A stretch of 27,536 nucleotides of DNA from Bacillota bacterium (GTDB taxonomy: Bacteria > Bacillota > Clostridia > Lachnospirales > Lachnospiraceae): the NCBI GenBank assembly GCA_023398615.1, contig JAEWSD010000100.1, positions 1 to 27,536 of the forward strand, read 5' to 3'. Numbering within the stretch: the first letter of the stretch is position 1; every line of letters begins with the position of its first letter. Below, in pieces: positions 1 to 8,085 of this stretch. The notes under the pieces were generated by a model, which saw nothing but the letters and a program-made list of their open reading frames with translations, was not told where the DNA came from and ran no database searches. The translations under genes were made by a program, and so were the position numbers.

Positions 1-132
1 AGTCCTATCTCTCATAACACTTTTTCAAGGCAGCTATAAAGGTGCTTTATTTGTCATGCGATTTTCAAGGTACAATTATATAACAGTAAAACTAATATAA
101 AATAACTACTTGACATAGTTAGTCTATACGAT

Positions 133-163
133 AAAAAAGGGACTATTCAAATAGCCCCTTTTA
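133..163 (-). terminator. Rho-independent terminator of the tgt-yajC unit
   Basis: Read on the minus strand, a stem of about 11 bp (arms 151-161 and 136-146, with one G-U pair) closes a 4-nt loop and runs into six U residues at 138-133. It lies six bases past the yajC stop and ends the transcript, so secD/secF are not directly joined to yajC here. Confidence 0.85.
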
Positions 164-168
164 CAACT

Positions 169-489
169 TTATGCCTTTTCACCCGCATTTGGTTTTTCTA
201 CCTCAACCACTGCGGTTTTTTTCATCGGGATACGGCAATTCTTATTGCTGCCGAACTCCACAATGATAACCTCTTCCATTACGTCAATCACTACCCCATA
301 GAAACCACTGGTGGTAAGTATACTGTCACCGGGCTCAATCGTTGCAATTAATGCATCCTGTGCCTTCTGCTGCTTTTTCTGCGGCCTGATAGCCATGAAA
401 TAGAATGCGACACCCATAACTACAATCCAAATAAGTGTAAAGCCGATCGGTGAAGATGATGAAGTCTGTGCTAAAAAAAGATTACTCAT
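169..489 (-). CDS. yajC: YajC, Sec translocon accessory subunit
   Basis: A 106-residue membrane protein of the YajC family, which associates with SecDF in the Sec protein-export machinery. One membrane segment lies at about residues 15-35 and is followed by the family signature FYFMAIRPQKKQQK. Next comes a small cytoplasmic beta-rich domain containing GDSILTTSGFYGVV, typical of YajC. The length is normal. The ATG follows AGGAGG with good spacing. The gene starts 24 bp after the tgt stop, and the tgt-yajC order is common in bacteria, so they are very likely co-transcribed. secD is not visible within the 168 bp left before the window edge. Confidence 0.93.
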   Translation of the reverse strand: MSNLFLAQTSSSSPIGFTLIWIVVMGVAFYFMAIRPQKKQQKAQDALIATIEPGDSILTTSGFYGVVIDVMEEVIIVEFGSNKNCRIPMKKTAVVEVEKPNAGEKA

Positions 490-513
490 GATAAATCCTC
501 CTAATATATATTA

Positions 514-1647
514 TTATGCTTCGCCTTCGGCAAAGCCTTTAAGCCTTGCCTTCTTGTACTCCTGATACCTGTGTCCTTCAATAGCTGCCCGGATCTCCTC
601 CATCATATGGTTATAGAAATAAAGATTATGGATAACCAGCAGCCTTAAGCCCAGCATTTCCTTTGCTTTCAGCAAATGCCTGATATAGGCTCTGCTGTAA
701 TGACTGCAAACCGGGCAGCCGCAGTCCTCCGAAATGGGGCGGTCATCCAGCTCATATCTGGCATTCAGCAGGTTCATTTTACCGCGATTCGTATAGGCAT
801 GTCCGTGTCTTCCGTTTCGTGAAGGATAAACACAGTCAAAGAAATCCACTCCTCTGTCCACAGCCTCCAGGATATTGGCAGGCGTTCCGACACCCATAAG
901 GTAAGTCGGCTTCTCAAGCGGCAGATACGGTACCGTCTCCTCCAGAATCCGATACATCTCTTCATGCGTTTCACCGACCGCCAGCCCACCGACTGCATAG
1001 CCGTCCAAATCCATGTCGGATATCCTTTTTGCCTGTTCTATGCGGATATCCGTAAAGGTTCCTCCCTGATTGATTCCAAACAGCATTTGCTCTTTGTTGA
1101 TGGTATCTTCCAGAGAATTCAGCCGGGACAGCTCTTTCCTGCAGCGTTCCAGCCATCTTGTAGTACGGTTTACGGATTCCCGCATATATTCCCTGGTGGC
1201 AGGATGCGGCGGGCACTCATCGAAGGCCATTGCAATAGTCGAGGCCAGATTGGATTGTATCTGCATACTCTCCTCCGGACCCATGAATATTTTCCGCCCG
1301 TCGATATGTGAATTAAAATAAACCCCTTCCTCCTTAATCTTTCGCAAACCGGCCAGGGAAAACACCTGAAACCCGCCGGAATCAGTCAGGATCGGCTTAT
1401 CCCATACCATAAACCTGTGAAGTCCTCCCAACTGCTTAATTACCTTATCACCGGGCCTTACATGCAGATGATAGGTATTAGACAGTTCCACCTGTGTCCC
1501 GATTTCCTCAAGATCCAGAGTAGATACTGCGCCTTTGATGGCGGCAGCTGTTCCGACATTCATAAACACAGGCGTCTGAACCGTACCGTGGACGGTATGA
1601 AGCTCACCACGTTTGGCACAGCCATCCCTGCAAATTAATCGATACAT
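514..1647 (-). CDS. tgt: tRNA-guanine transglycosylase (queuosine pathway)
   Basis: A 377-aa enzyme that exchanges G34 of tRNAs with GUN anticodons for the queuosine precursor preQ1. D89 in TDSGGFQ is the general acid/base aspartate, and D271 in FDCVYPSRNGRHG is the expected nucleophile. The zinc site is C309, C311, C314 and H340. The loop GGLAVGE (220-226) has the Val expected of preQ1-using bacterial enzymes rather than the Gly of eukaryotic queuine enzymes; that specificity is inferred from family knowledge. The nucleophile motif reads YPSRNGRHG instead of the more familiar LPTRNARNG, a mild variation. The ATG is preceded by GGAG. The gene heads a two-gene unit with yajC. Confidence 0.96.
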   Translation of the reverse strand: MYRLICRDGCAKRGELHTVHGTVQTPVFMNVGTAAAIKGAVSTLDLEEIGTQVELSNTYHLHVRPGDKVIKQLGGLHRFMVWDKPILTDSGGFQVFSLAGLRKIKEEGVYFNSHIDGRKIFMGPEESMQIQSNLASTIAMAFDECPPHPATREYMRESVNRTTRWLERCRKELSRLNSLEDTINKEQMLFGINQGGTFTDIRIEQAKRISDMDLDGYAVGGLAVGETHEEMYRILEETVPYLPLEKPTYLMGVGTPANILEAVDRGVDFFDCVYPSRNGRHGHAYTNRGKMNLLNARYELDDRPISEDCGCPVCSHYSRAYIRHLLKAKEMLGLRLLVIHNLYFYNHMMEEIRAAIEGHRYQEYKKARLKGFAEGEA

Positions 1648-1704
1648 ATCATTCTCCGTTCTTATACCTGTGGTGCGGATATCTTTGAGATATCTAATGT
1701 TACA

Positions 1705-1733
1705 AGTATAACTTGATTACTGTTCTTTTTCAA
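1705..1733 (-). promoter_or_regulatory. Promoter of tgt-yajC
   Basis: On the minus strand, TTGAAA (1733-1728) and TATACT (1710-1705) are separated by exactly 17 bp. The start would fall near 1698, giving a leader of about 50 nt. The leader carries a GATATC/GATATC inverted repeat at 1678-1694. No riboswitch-like structure is evident. Confidence 0.6.
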
Positions 1734-1798
1734 CTAAAATTTATCCTTTTATAATTTAAACCTGTTAAAAAGTTGACAATTTGTGATGCGGCGAAGCC

Positions 1799-2146
1799 CT
1801 ATCCATCATTATTCTTTCCCTGTAATTTAAGTAACTGATTAATCTGATTCTCGATGAAGGCCCTATATCCCTGATCCAGTTGGTTGTATTTTTCGATTAT
1901 TTCCTTTGTGTTATCAGCAGAAGGCTGTTTTGGCGAAACCTCGCCAAAAGCCTTATATACATCCTCTACCTCATATAGGTTCAATAGCTTCAGAAATGTA
2001 TATCCGTCAGGTTCCGATTTGCCGACTTCCCAGGAGCCCAATGTGCTTTTATTTTTCAATCCCAGCATATCGGCCACCTGTTGCTGCGTATAACCTTTAG
2101 AATACCGGAGTTCACGCAAGGTATCCCCAAATTTCTTATTTGCCAT
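1799..2146 (-). CDS. XRE-family HTH transcriptional regulator (repressor-like)
   Basis: A 115-aa protein with an N-terminal lambda-repressor-type HTH at about residues 5-60 (LRELRYSKGYTQQQVADMLGLKNKSTLGSWEVGKSEPDGYTFLKLL, quoted here only as landmarks TQQQVADML and LGSWEVGKSEP). A short helical C-terminal tail probably mediates dimerisation. The open frame reaches a GTG at 2155, but AGGAGG at 2160-2155 abuts that codon and sits 8 nt before the ATG at 2146, so 2146 is the better start. It is transcribed divergently from the small HTH gene at 2300 across a shared operator region, the layout of a phage- or ICE-type immunity switch. No other phage gene is nearby. Its target is unknown; autoregulation is inferred. 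Confidence 0.85.
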   Translation of the reverse strand: MANKKFGDTLRELRYSKGYTQQQVADMLGLKNKSTLGSWEVGKSEPDGYTFLKLLNLYEVEDVYKAFGEVSPKQPSADNTKEIIEKYNQLDQGYRAFIENQINQLLKLQGKNNDG

Positions 2147-2166
2147 TATAACCACCTCCTAAGTGG

Positions 2167-2195
2167 ATGATACATCAAAGATAGTCGATAGTCAA
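2167..2195 (-). promoter_or_regulatory. Leftward promoter of the XRE regulator
   Basis: On the minus strand, TTGACT (2195-2190) and TATCAT (2172-2167) are 17 bp apart. The predicted start, near 2160, falls on the first bases of the SD, so the mRNA would have almost no 5' leader. That is either an unusual feature or a sign that the true start is slightly upstream. Confidence 0.5.
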
Positions 2196-2204
2196 TAAAA
2201 AAAT

Positions 2205-2280
2205 CGAAAAATTCAACTATGAGGCTATTGACAAACGAATTTTTCAACCTTATAATGCAATTATACACGAATTTTTCAAC
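2205..2280. promoter_or_regulatory. Three operator-like repeats between divergent XRE genes
   Basis: A 13-bp motif CGAAWWWTTCAAC occurs three times in the same orientation at 2205-2217, 2236-2248 and 2268-2280. The spacings of 31 and 32 bp are about three helical turns. The core GAAWWWTTC is palindromic. The middle copy lies inside the spacer of the rightward promoter, the third lies just past its -10, and the first sits between the two -35 boxes. These are good candidates for binding sites of one or both HTH proteins. Confidence 0.6.
2228..2256 (+). promoter_or_regulatory. Rightward consensus promoter of the small HTH gene
   Basis: A perfect sigma-A promoter: TTGACA at 2228-2233, a 17-bp spacer, and TATAAT at 2251-2256. 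An operator copy occupies the spacer, so a bound protein would block RNA polymerase directly. Such a strong core fits a promoter that is normally repressed. Confidence 0.75.
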
Positions 2281-2299
2281 CAAAAGGAGGTGACTAAGG

Positions 2300-2515
2300 A
2301 TGAACGCAAAAATAACTCAATTCTTAAAAAGTATCATTGACCGCAAAGGCATCAAGTACAAATTCATCTCTGAAAAAACAGGGATAGAATACCAGCGCTT
2401 GATGCGAATATTCAACCAAAATGCAACTATTAGCGGCAGTGAACTGATCTGCCTGTGCAGAGTATTAAAGGTAGAGCAATCTGCTCTAATGGAATTGATT
2501 GACGGTGCAGCATGA
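2300..2515 (+). CDS. Small HTH (XRE/Cro-type) protein
   Basis: A 71-aa protein that is essentially one helix-turn-helix domain. The recognisable core is YKFISEKTGIEYQRLMRIFNQ followed by ISGSELICLCRVLKV, which matches the Cro/C1-type fold. The ATG is preceded by AAAGGAGG with good spacing. Its size and its position opposite the larger XRE regulator suggest a Cro-like partner or antagonist. The function is inferred from layout only; no regulated target is shown by the sequence. The nearest downstream gene, 190 bp away, is the GGDEF-EAL protein. Confidence 0.8.
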   Translation: MNAKITQFLKSIIDRKGIKYKFISEKTGIEYQRLMRIFNQNATISGSELICLCRVLKVEQSALMELIDGAA

Positions 2516-2549
2516 CAGTATATGAAAAGACAGTAATATTGATGCAATA

Positions 2550-2584
2550 GGTGGAGCGGTTTTTTCGATAGACCCTCCACCGCT
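2550..2584 (+). other. Mutually exclusive hairpins after the small HTH gene
   Basis: GGTGGAG (2550-2556) can pair with CTCCACC (2575-2581), or AGCGG (2555-2559) can pair with CCGCT (2580-2584). The two pairings share bases and cannot form together. No U-tract follows, so this is not a plain intrinsic terminator. It lies between the HTH gene and the GGDEF-EAL promoter. Confidence 0.35.
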
Positions 2585-2642
2585 GAGTTAAAGTACTAGT
2601 ACTAATTTATTATATAAGTATTCAGAATATTTCCATATTTTG

Positions 2643-2671
2643 TTGCTATTTAATGTTTTTTTTGATAAAAT
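2643..2671 (+). promoter_or_regulatory. Candidate promoter of the GGDEF-EAL gene
   Basis: TTGCTA at 2643-2648 and TAAAAT at 2666-2671 are separated by 17 bp. The predicted start is near 2678, giving a leader of about 30 nt before the ATG at 2709. The match is moderate and the region is AT-rich, so chance is possible. Confidence 0.4.
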
Positions 2672-2708
2672 ATAGAAAAATGTGATATACTAAAGAAGGA
2701 TGGTTATA

Positions 2709-5201
2709 ATGTCTATAAAAAAGACTTTACGAATTACATTAATAGTATCTTCTATCCTGCCGATCATTATTGTATCCGTTATAGCTTATTCTATGATAGC
2801 CGACAGATTGGTAGCCATAAAGCACGATAATCTCAAACAGCTTGCAGAAACCAACAGCAATGGTCTGGAAGCTTTGATTCAGACTCAGCAGACGGAACTT
2901 AACCTTCTTTCCATCCAGGATCAGGTATATCATTTGGTATTATACAGTCAATATGCAGATTCCAAGGAATCCCCCTACTTCAATTACAAAAATGTTTACG
3001 AGAGCACTGCCAGCCTGCTGCAACAGCGTCTTAAGCTATACCCTTCCTGCGAGAAAATGACCGTTTATAATGCCGACAGAAGGGTTGTGGCCTGTACGGA
3101 TGATACACTCGTCGGTACGGATTCTTCAAACAGTGCAACTCTTTCCTATATTAAAGCAACAGGCAGTACGGTATGTGGGGTCAGCGGTCTGATCCAGCAT
3201 ATCAATCCGGAACGGGGAACCACCTATAACATAGAGATAGGATGTCCGATTCTGCATAAGGCCGGCGGCAGCAATGAACCTGCCGGTTATATAGTAAGCA
3301 CGATGAACGCTTACTATATCAAAGACTTTCTCAGTTCAATCGAGATGGGGAAAACCGGCATCAGTATGGTCCTGGATAAAACCGGTACCGTCGTTTACCA
3401 TCCGGATACGGAATTAATCGGTACCCCAACCGTTTCCGTTAAGCTTGGCAAGCTCGTAAGCGATTACTATACGGGCAGCATTTCAAAGAGCGGCACCTTT
3501 GACAATAAGGAGAACGGTATCCAAACCATATACGGTTATAGTGTGATTCCGGAACTGGACTGGGTCCTGATCGTAAAACAAGAGGTACCCGAAATAATCG
3601 ATCTTGCGAATATCATTCTTTATGTTCTCGGATGGACCGCATTGGTATTGTTTATCAGCATCTTTATTATGAGCAATTATATTACAAAGATGTACACGGC
3701 ACCCTTAATTAAATTAAAGGACACCATGCATACGGCTTCTAACGGCAATCTCGAGGTACAGTCCGGTATTGATGCAAAGAATGAATTCGGAGAGCTTTCC
3801 AGAAGCTTCAATAAGATGCTTCATATAATCAGAGGAAACTATAATGAACTCGCAGCCATGCGGGATCAGCTTGTTATAAACGAAGAGCAGCTCCGTTCCA
3901 ACTATGACCATATAGAGTATCTGGCTTATCATGACATATTGACAAATCTTCCGAATAAGCTTGCTTTTATCAACCAGGTAAACACCGCCCTGACTTCCTC
4001 TCTTGGGCTTGACAGACTTCACGCGGTTTATTTTGTGGATCTGGATAACTTTAAAACCATTAATGATACCCTGGGACATGATTACGGTGATAACCTGCTG
4101 ACACAAATTGCAGAACAGCTCTTTTCCATGATTTCTGCGGATGATATCCTTGCAAGAGCGGGCGGCGATGAGTTCCTGCTGTTCCGCAGGGATATCAAAG
4201 ATCAAAATGATGTAACCGCTTTTGCCGCGTCTATCATTGACAATTTTAAAAAACCTTTTCATTTAAATGGTGAATTGACCTACATATCCATGAGTATCGG
4301 TATTGCAATCTATCCGAAGAACGGAACCGCAACCAATGTGCTGATTAAAAATGCCGATATTGCCATGTACAAATCCAAGGATACCGGCAAAAATAAGTAC
4401 ACATTATTTGACAGCAGTATGGAGGAGGAATTAAACCGTAATACCGTCATCGTTGAAGTTTTGCGGAATGCAATTGCGACTCAGGAATGCTATGTCGAAT
4501 ACCAGCCGCAGATAGCCATCAATAACAGCCAGATTATCGGTTTTGAAGCTTTAATGAGAATAAACAACTCCAAACTGGGTCCGTTATCCCCGGTCGAATT
4601 TATACCAATTGCAGAAGAAAGCGGCCTTATTGTGGAACTGGGCGAATGGGTGCTGCGTGAAGCTTGCAGGTTTAACCGCAGTCTGATTGATCAGGGCTTT
4701 TCCTATATTGTTTCTGTCAACATATCAACAGTTCAGATCAGCAGGGGAGGTTTCGTTACGATGCTTGAAAACGTATTAAACGAAACAAAACTGCCTCCTC
4801 AGAATCTGGAGCTGGAGATTACGGAAAGTGTTTTACTGTCTTCCCCCGTAGATGCGGCCGCTCTGCTTAACAGACTCCAGGCCATCGGAGTACGCATCTC
4901 GCTGGATGATTTCGGAACCGGTTATTCCTCTCTGAATTACTTAACCAATATGCCGATAAATACGCTTAAAATCGATAAGTCTTTCATAGATAATATCGAT
5001 AAAAAAGGCAAGGACTATCATATAGCGGATAATATTATCCGGTTAGCCCATAGCATAGACATCAAAGTAGTCGCCGAAGGTGTCGAGAATGAAGTACAGC
5101 TTGCCTTACTAAAACGGAAAAAATGCGATATCATACAAGGCTTTATTTTCAGCAAGCCTCTTTCCCCGTCCGCATTAGTTCATATTCTGAGCAGCGAATA
5201 G
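2709..5201 (+). CDS. Membrane CACHE-HAMP-GGDEF-EAL cyclic-di-GMP protein
   Basis: An 830-aa inner-membrane signalling protein. In order: TM1 (about 7-28), an extracytoplasmic double-CACHE-like sensor (about 35-300), TM2 (about 302-325), HAMP (about 325-380), a short coiled coil, a GGDEF domain with intact GGDEF at 485-489, and an EAL domain with EAL at 613-615. The phosphodiesterase signatures are present: VNIS, ELEITES, DDFGTGYSS, LKIDKSFI, VAEGVE and QGF. Both catalytic sites therefore look competent, so it may make and/or degrade c-di-GMP. The allosteric I-site RxxD expected before GGDEF reads SADD, so classical product inhibition is probably absent. The frame opens at 2700, but AAGAAGGA overlaps that codon and fits the ATG at 2709. 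The ligand is unknown. Confidence 0.92.
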   Translation: MSIKKTLRITLIVSSILPIIIVSVIAYSMIADRLVAIKHDNLKQLAETNSNGLEALIQTQQTELNLLSIQDQVYHLVLYSQYADSKESPYFNYKNVYESTASLLQQRLKLYPSCEKMTVYNADRRVVACTDDTLVGTDSSNSATLSYIKATGSTVCGVSGLIQHINPERGTTYNIEIGCPILHKAGGSNEPAGYIVSTMNAYYIKDFLSSIEMGKTGISMVLDKTGTVVYHPDTELIGTPTVSVKLGKLVSDYYTGSISKSGTFDNKENGIQTIYGYSVIPELDWVLIVKQEVPEIIDLANIILYVLGWTALVLFISIFIMSNYITKMYTAPLIKLKDTMHTASNGNLEVQSGIDAKNEFGELSRSFNKMLHIIRGNYNELAAMRDQLVINEEQLRSNYDHIEYLAYHDILTNLPNKLAFINQVNTALTSSLGLDRLHAVYFVDLDNFKTINDTLGHDYGDNLLTQIAEQLFSMISADDILARAGGDEFLLFRRDIKDQNDVTAFAASIIDNFKKPFHLNGELTYISMSIGIAIYPKNGTATNVLIKNADIAMYKSKDTGKNKYTLFDSSMEEELNRNTVIVEVLRNAIATQECYVEYQPQIAINNSQIIGFEALMRINNSKLGPLSPVEFIPIAEESGLIVELGEWVLREACRFNRSLIDQGFSYIVSVNISTVQISRGGFVTMLENVLNETKLPPQNLELEITESVLLSSPVDAAALLNRLQAIGVRISLDDFGTGYSSLNYLTNMPINTLKIDKSFIDNIDKKGKDYHIADNIIRLAHSIDIKVVAEGVENEVQLALLKRKKCDIIQGFIFSKPLSPSALVHILSSE

Positions 5202-5316
5202 TTCAATTTATAGCAATTTATTCCCAAATTAAGTATGTAGACTTTATACAATGATTGTGATAAACTCTCCATAGATTAAGAAATATTTGACACTTAGGCT
5301 TAAGACACATACGGAG

Positions 5317-5330
5317 GCTTTATATAAAGC
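5317..5330 (+). promoter_or_regulatory. Perfect palindrome between SD and start of the MFS gene
   Basis: GCTTTATATAAAGC is a perfect 14-bp palindrome that fills the space between GGAGG (5313-5317) and the ATG at 5331. The 13-nt linear spacing is long. A small hairpin would bring SD and start closer, or the true start is downstream (ATG at 5346 or 5394). Confidence 0.4.
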
Positions 5331-6767
5331 ATGTTAAACAATCTGATGTACATAAACCGGTATCTTTTAGGTCAGATTCGAAGAATCTATTTCATGGCCT
5401 TACCGGAAAGCAAGAAGGATTTTAAGAACAGCAGAATCTGCTACACGATAAGTGATACTGCAGTTCAAACGATAGTACAGCTTTCCGGCGGTACTTTTCT
5501 GGCTGCACTTATGTCGGCCTGCCGGATTCCCGAGGCACAGATTGGTATTATTACCTCTCTGGTCAGCCTGGCTGCAATATCGCAGATATTCCTTATTACC
5601 TATTATAAACGTATCAAGAAATATAAATTCCTGGTATGTATTACCGCAATGCTAAGGTTTCTATTTGTTTTAATATATTTTATTCCGCTTTTATCCATCC
5701 GGAGCAGTACAAAAGCACTCTTTATCGTTATTCTATATGCTCTGGCACAGATCTTCGTACAGATTGGCACACCTGCTTCTCAGGACTGGATCGCCAGCCT
5801 GGTTCCCAGCCGTTTAAGGGGCAGATATTTTGCGATAAAAGATTCCATAGCCGTATTTGTGGTTTCTACAACGATGCTGCTTATGGGTATCCTTCTTGAC
5901 TACTTTAAGTCCACAAATATCCTTCTGGGCTTTATTTTTGTGGGGATATTTATCCTTATATTGGTTGTCATTAACGTTGTAACCCTGTCCATGATGAAAG
6001 AGCCGAGGGTTTCCTATGTAAACGAAGACGGCAAGGAAATGCACGGAAGGCTGGCCAAGAGGAACCGGCAAGCCGAGGTCACTAAAGAAGGGAATGGGAG
6101 CGGTATCCTTTCAGAAATAAAGGAGGCTCTCCAAAACAGGAAATTCAGAAAGGCCTTCATGGTTCAAGGTATGTATACGCTGGCCTTTTATATTGCAACT
6201 CCCTTTACGGCAAGCTATCAGATAAATCAGCTGGCACTGCCTTACACCTTTATCATGCTGGTTAACTTTCTGGCTAATCTATACCGGATATTCCTGTCGC
6301 CCAAATTAGGCCGGCTGGCAGATAAGTACGGAATGGCAAAAATACTTAGATATACGTTATTTGCACTTGGACTCAATCTGCTTGCCACCGCATTAACCGT
6401 CCCGGGAAATGCTTACCCGATGCAAATAATCAGCTCCATTCTGGCTTCCACAGCCTGGGCATTTGTGGGTATCGGCCTGTTCGGACTGCAGCTGGATTTC
6501 TTCAAGAATGAGAAACGGATGGTCTGGCTTACCTTAACCTCCTCTATTAACGGAGTCCTGGGTTTTGTCTTTTCAGTCATCGGCGGTATCCTTTTGGATT
6601 ATCTTCAAAAATCACCTCTTACCTTAGGGGGCGTGCAGATTTACGGGCAGCAAGTATTAAATTTTATTGGATTTATCATTCTGGTCATTACTGTTCTGTA
6701 TATCCGCTTTCGTATCGAGACCGAAAAAATCGAAACCAACCATAACGACGGACGGACTGCACTATAA
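5331..6767 (+). CDS. Major facilitator superfamily (MFS) transporter
   Basis: A 478-aa polytopic membrane protein with about 12 hydrophobic segments split by a charged cytoplasmic loop at about residues 225-265 (KEPRVSYVNEDGKEMHGR onward). The loop between TM2 and TM3 carries YKRIKKYK. A later loop has VPSRLRGRYFAIKDS, and LGRLADKYG appears in the second half, in the manner of MFS A-type motifs. The substrate cannot be told from sequence; drug-efflux or sugar-type MFS are both possible. Start choice is uncertain: 5331 is 13 nt from GGAGG across a palindrome, and starts at 5346 or 5394 would remove a basic N-terminal tail. It lies in the same direction as the GGDEF-EAL gene, 129 bp downstream, with no clear terminator between. 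Confidence 0.85.
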   Translation: MLNNLMYINRYLLGQIRRIYFMALPESKKDFKNSRICYTISDTAVQTIVQLSGGTFLAALMSACRIPEAQIGIITSLVSLAAISQIFLITYYKRIKKYKFLVCITAMLRFLFVLIYFIPLLSIRSSTKALFIVILYALAQIFVQIGTPASQDWIASLVPSRLRGRYFAIKDSIAVFVVSTTMLLMGILLDYFKSTNILLGFIFVGIFILILVVINVVTLSMMKEPRVSYVNEDGKEMHGRLAKRNRQAEVTKEGNGSGILSEIKEALQNRKFRKAFMVQGMYTLAFYIATPFTASYQINQLALPYTFIMLVNFLANLYRIFLSPKLGRLADKYGMAKILRYTLFALGLNLLATALTVPGNAYPMQIISSILASTAWAFVGIGLFGLQLDFFKNEKRMVWLTLTSSINGVLGFVFSVIGGILLDYLQKSPLTLGGVQIYGQQVLNFIGFIILVITVLYIRFRIETEKIETNHNDGRTAL

Positions 6768-6826
6768 GAATAGATAGATGTCAATGTTATAAGATTGTGC
6801 AAGGTCTTTCCTCGTATGAAATAAAA

Positions 6827-6844
6827 AAGTGCCTGGCGGCACTT
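6827..6844 (-). terminator. Terminator-like hairpin at the left end of the IS
   Basis: AAGTGCC (6827-6833) pairs with GGCACTT (6838-6844) around a 4-nt loop. On the minus strand it is followed by a run of U residues, so it would stop leftward transcripts leaving the element toward the MFS gene. Confidence 0.55.
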
Positions 6845-6850
6845 CAACTC

Positions 6851-6882
6851 CCCTAACCCCTCATTCATGAGGGGAATTAGGG
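6851..6882 (+). repeat. Long imperfect palindrome at the left end of the IS
   Basis: An inner perfect 8-bp stem, CCCCTCAT/ATGAGGGG (6857-6864 and 6867-6874), sits inside an outer 6-bp stem CCCTAA/TTAGGG (6851-6856 and 6877-6882), with a 2-nt bulge on the 3' side. The same inner-stem, 2-nt bulge, outer-stem plan recurs at 8357-8391. HUH transposases recognise hairpins in single-stranded DNA, so this may be an end-recognition structure. Confidence 0.5.
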
Positions 6883-6919
6883 ACTTTCTTTTTGTGCCAC
6901 TTTGTTCCATAATAGTCTT

Positions 6920-8077
6920 ATGAATATACTACAAAAGATTTTTAATGACCATTATGAAGAAATGTTATATACCCTACATCCTCGTGACTCTATCACCCAG
7001 AATGTCGATAAGATGATTCACTGCGGCGATCCTTCCTATGGTGGTGCCATGTACGGATGCCCTCATTGTGGTGAACTTAAATTTGTTCCTTTCCGTTGTC
7101 ATTCCAAGTTTTGTCCTACCTGCGGCAACAAGTACTGCAATGACCGTTCAACCGCCATGTCTTTCAAACTGATTCGCTGTACTCATCGCCACCTCGTCTT
7201 TACCATTGATGAAGACCTTCGCCATTTCTTCCTTGATGACCGCTCTCTTCTAAACTGCTTATTCCAGGCGGTGCGTTGTGTTATTCTTGCATTGTTCCAT
7301 AACATGAACAAAAGTAAAAACTTCATTCCTGGCTTTGTCTGTGTCCTACATACCTTCGGACGTCCTCTGGAATGGAACCCCCATATCCACTGCCTTGTCA
7401 CCGAAGGCGGTTTCTCTGATGATGCTTTCTGGCGTATCGTAAAACATTTCAACTATACTTATCTAAGAAAGGCCTTCCAGACTGCTCTCCTTGATGAACT
7501 GGAAAAACGCATCGGCCCTTCTTTTAAAAAGACAAAGGCTTCCATTTACCGGAAAGATAAGAATGGCTTCTATGTGTATGCCAAGCCAATTCTTTGCGAT
7601 CCTAACACAGTGGTAAAATATATCAGCCGTTATCTCGGCCGTCCGGTGATTGCCACTTCAAGAATTGATTCCTATGATGGGGAATACGTGACTTTCCACT
7701 ATAATAAACACGAGGATAATTCTTTTGTCCGCAAGACGATTCCTGTTCTGGATTTCATAAAACTTCTCATCCAGCATATCCCGGAAAAACAGTTCAAAAT
7801 GACCCGCTATTACGGTCTTTATGCCCGCCACCGCGAATCAGACAAAAAACTCACAAGGGCTGTACCGCAAGCCAAACACCATATCATTCTGGACTTTAAT
7901 CGATGGCGTATGCTTTTTCTTCTGTCTTTTGGATATGACCCTTTAAAATGTCCAAAGTGCGGCCATATCATGGAGTTTCTGGAACTCTACCATAACCATA
8001 AACAGGTATCCCTAGTTGAACTTTATGAAAGGGCAAAGGCAAAGCTCCACTGCCGCTCCAGCGGCAAATCTGCTTGA
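6920..8077 (+). CDS. IS91-family HUH/Y2 transposase
   Basis: A 385-aa transposase that moves DNA by a single-stranded, rolling-circle-like mechanism. The N-terminal zinc-binding region has CPHCG, then FCPTCGNKYC. The HUH motif is H155-I-H157 in WNPHIHCLV. The paired catalytic tyrosines are Y234 and Y238 in KYISRYLGRP. A C-terminal CPKCGH motif forms another possible zinc knuckle. All key residues are intact and the length is normal, so it may be active. The frame opens at a TTG (6902), but the ATG at 6920 gives the usual family N-terminus; no good SD precedes either. It is followed by a small acidic ORF inside the same element. Confidence 0.92.
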   Translation: MNILQKIFNDHYEEMLYTLHPRDSITQNVDKMIHCGDPSYGGAMYGCPHCGELKFVPFRCHSKFCPTCGNKYCNDRSTAMSFKLIRCTHRHLVFTIDEDLRHFFLDDRSLLNCLFQAVRCVILALFHNMNKSKNFIPGFVCVLHTFGRPLEWNPHIHCLVTEGGFSDDAFWRIVKHFNYTYLRKAFQTALLDELEKRIGPSFKKTKASIYRKDKNGFYVYAKPILCDPNTVVKYISRYLGRPVIATSRIDSYDGEYVTFHYNKHEDNSFVRKTIPVLDFIKLLIQHIPEKQFKMTRYYGLYARHRESDKKLTRAVPQAKHHIILDFNRWRMLFLLSFGYDPLKCPKCGHIMEFLELYHNHKQVSLVELYERAKAKLHCRSSGKSA

Positions 8078-8085
8078 TTTTATAT

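Noticed and set aside
22..70. Two copies of TTTTCAAGG 40 bp apart at the window edge, CRISPR-like spacing.
   Set aside because: Only two 9-bp copies, no third repeat, and the edge hides the context. The rest of 1-130 shows no gene.
1799..2515. Prophage remnant.
   Set aside because: Only the two regulator genes are present; no integrase, structural or lysis genes and no attachment repeats were seen.
6902..6919. TTG-initiated N-terminal extension of the transposase.
   Set aside because: No SD, and the ATG at 6920 gives the usual family start.
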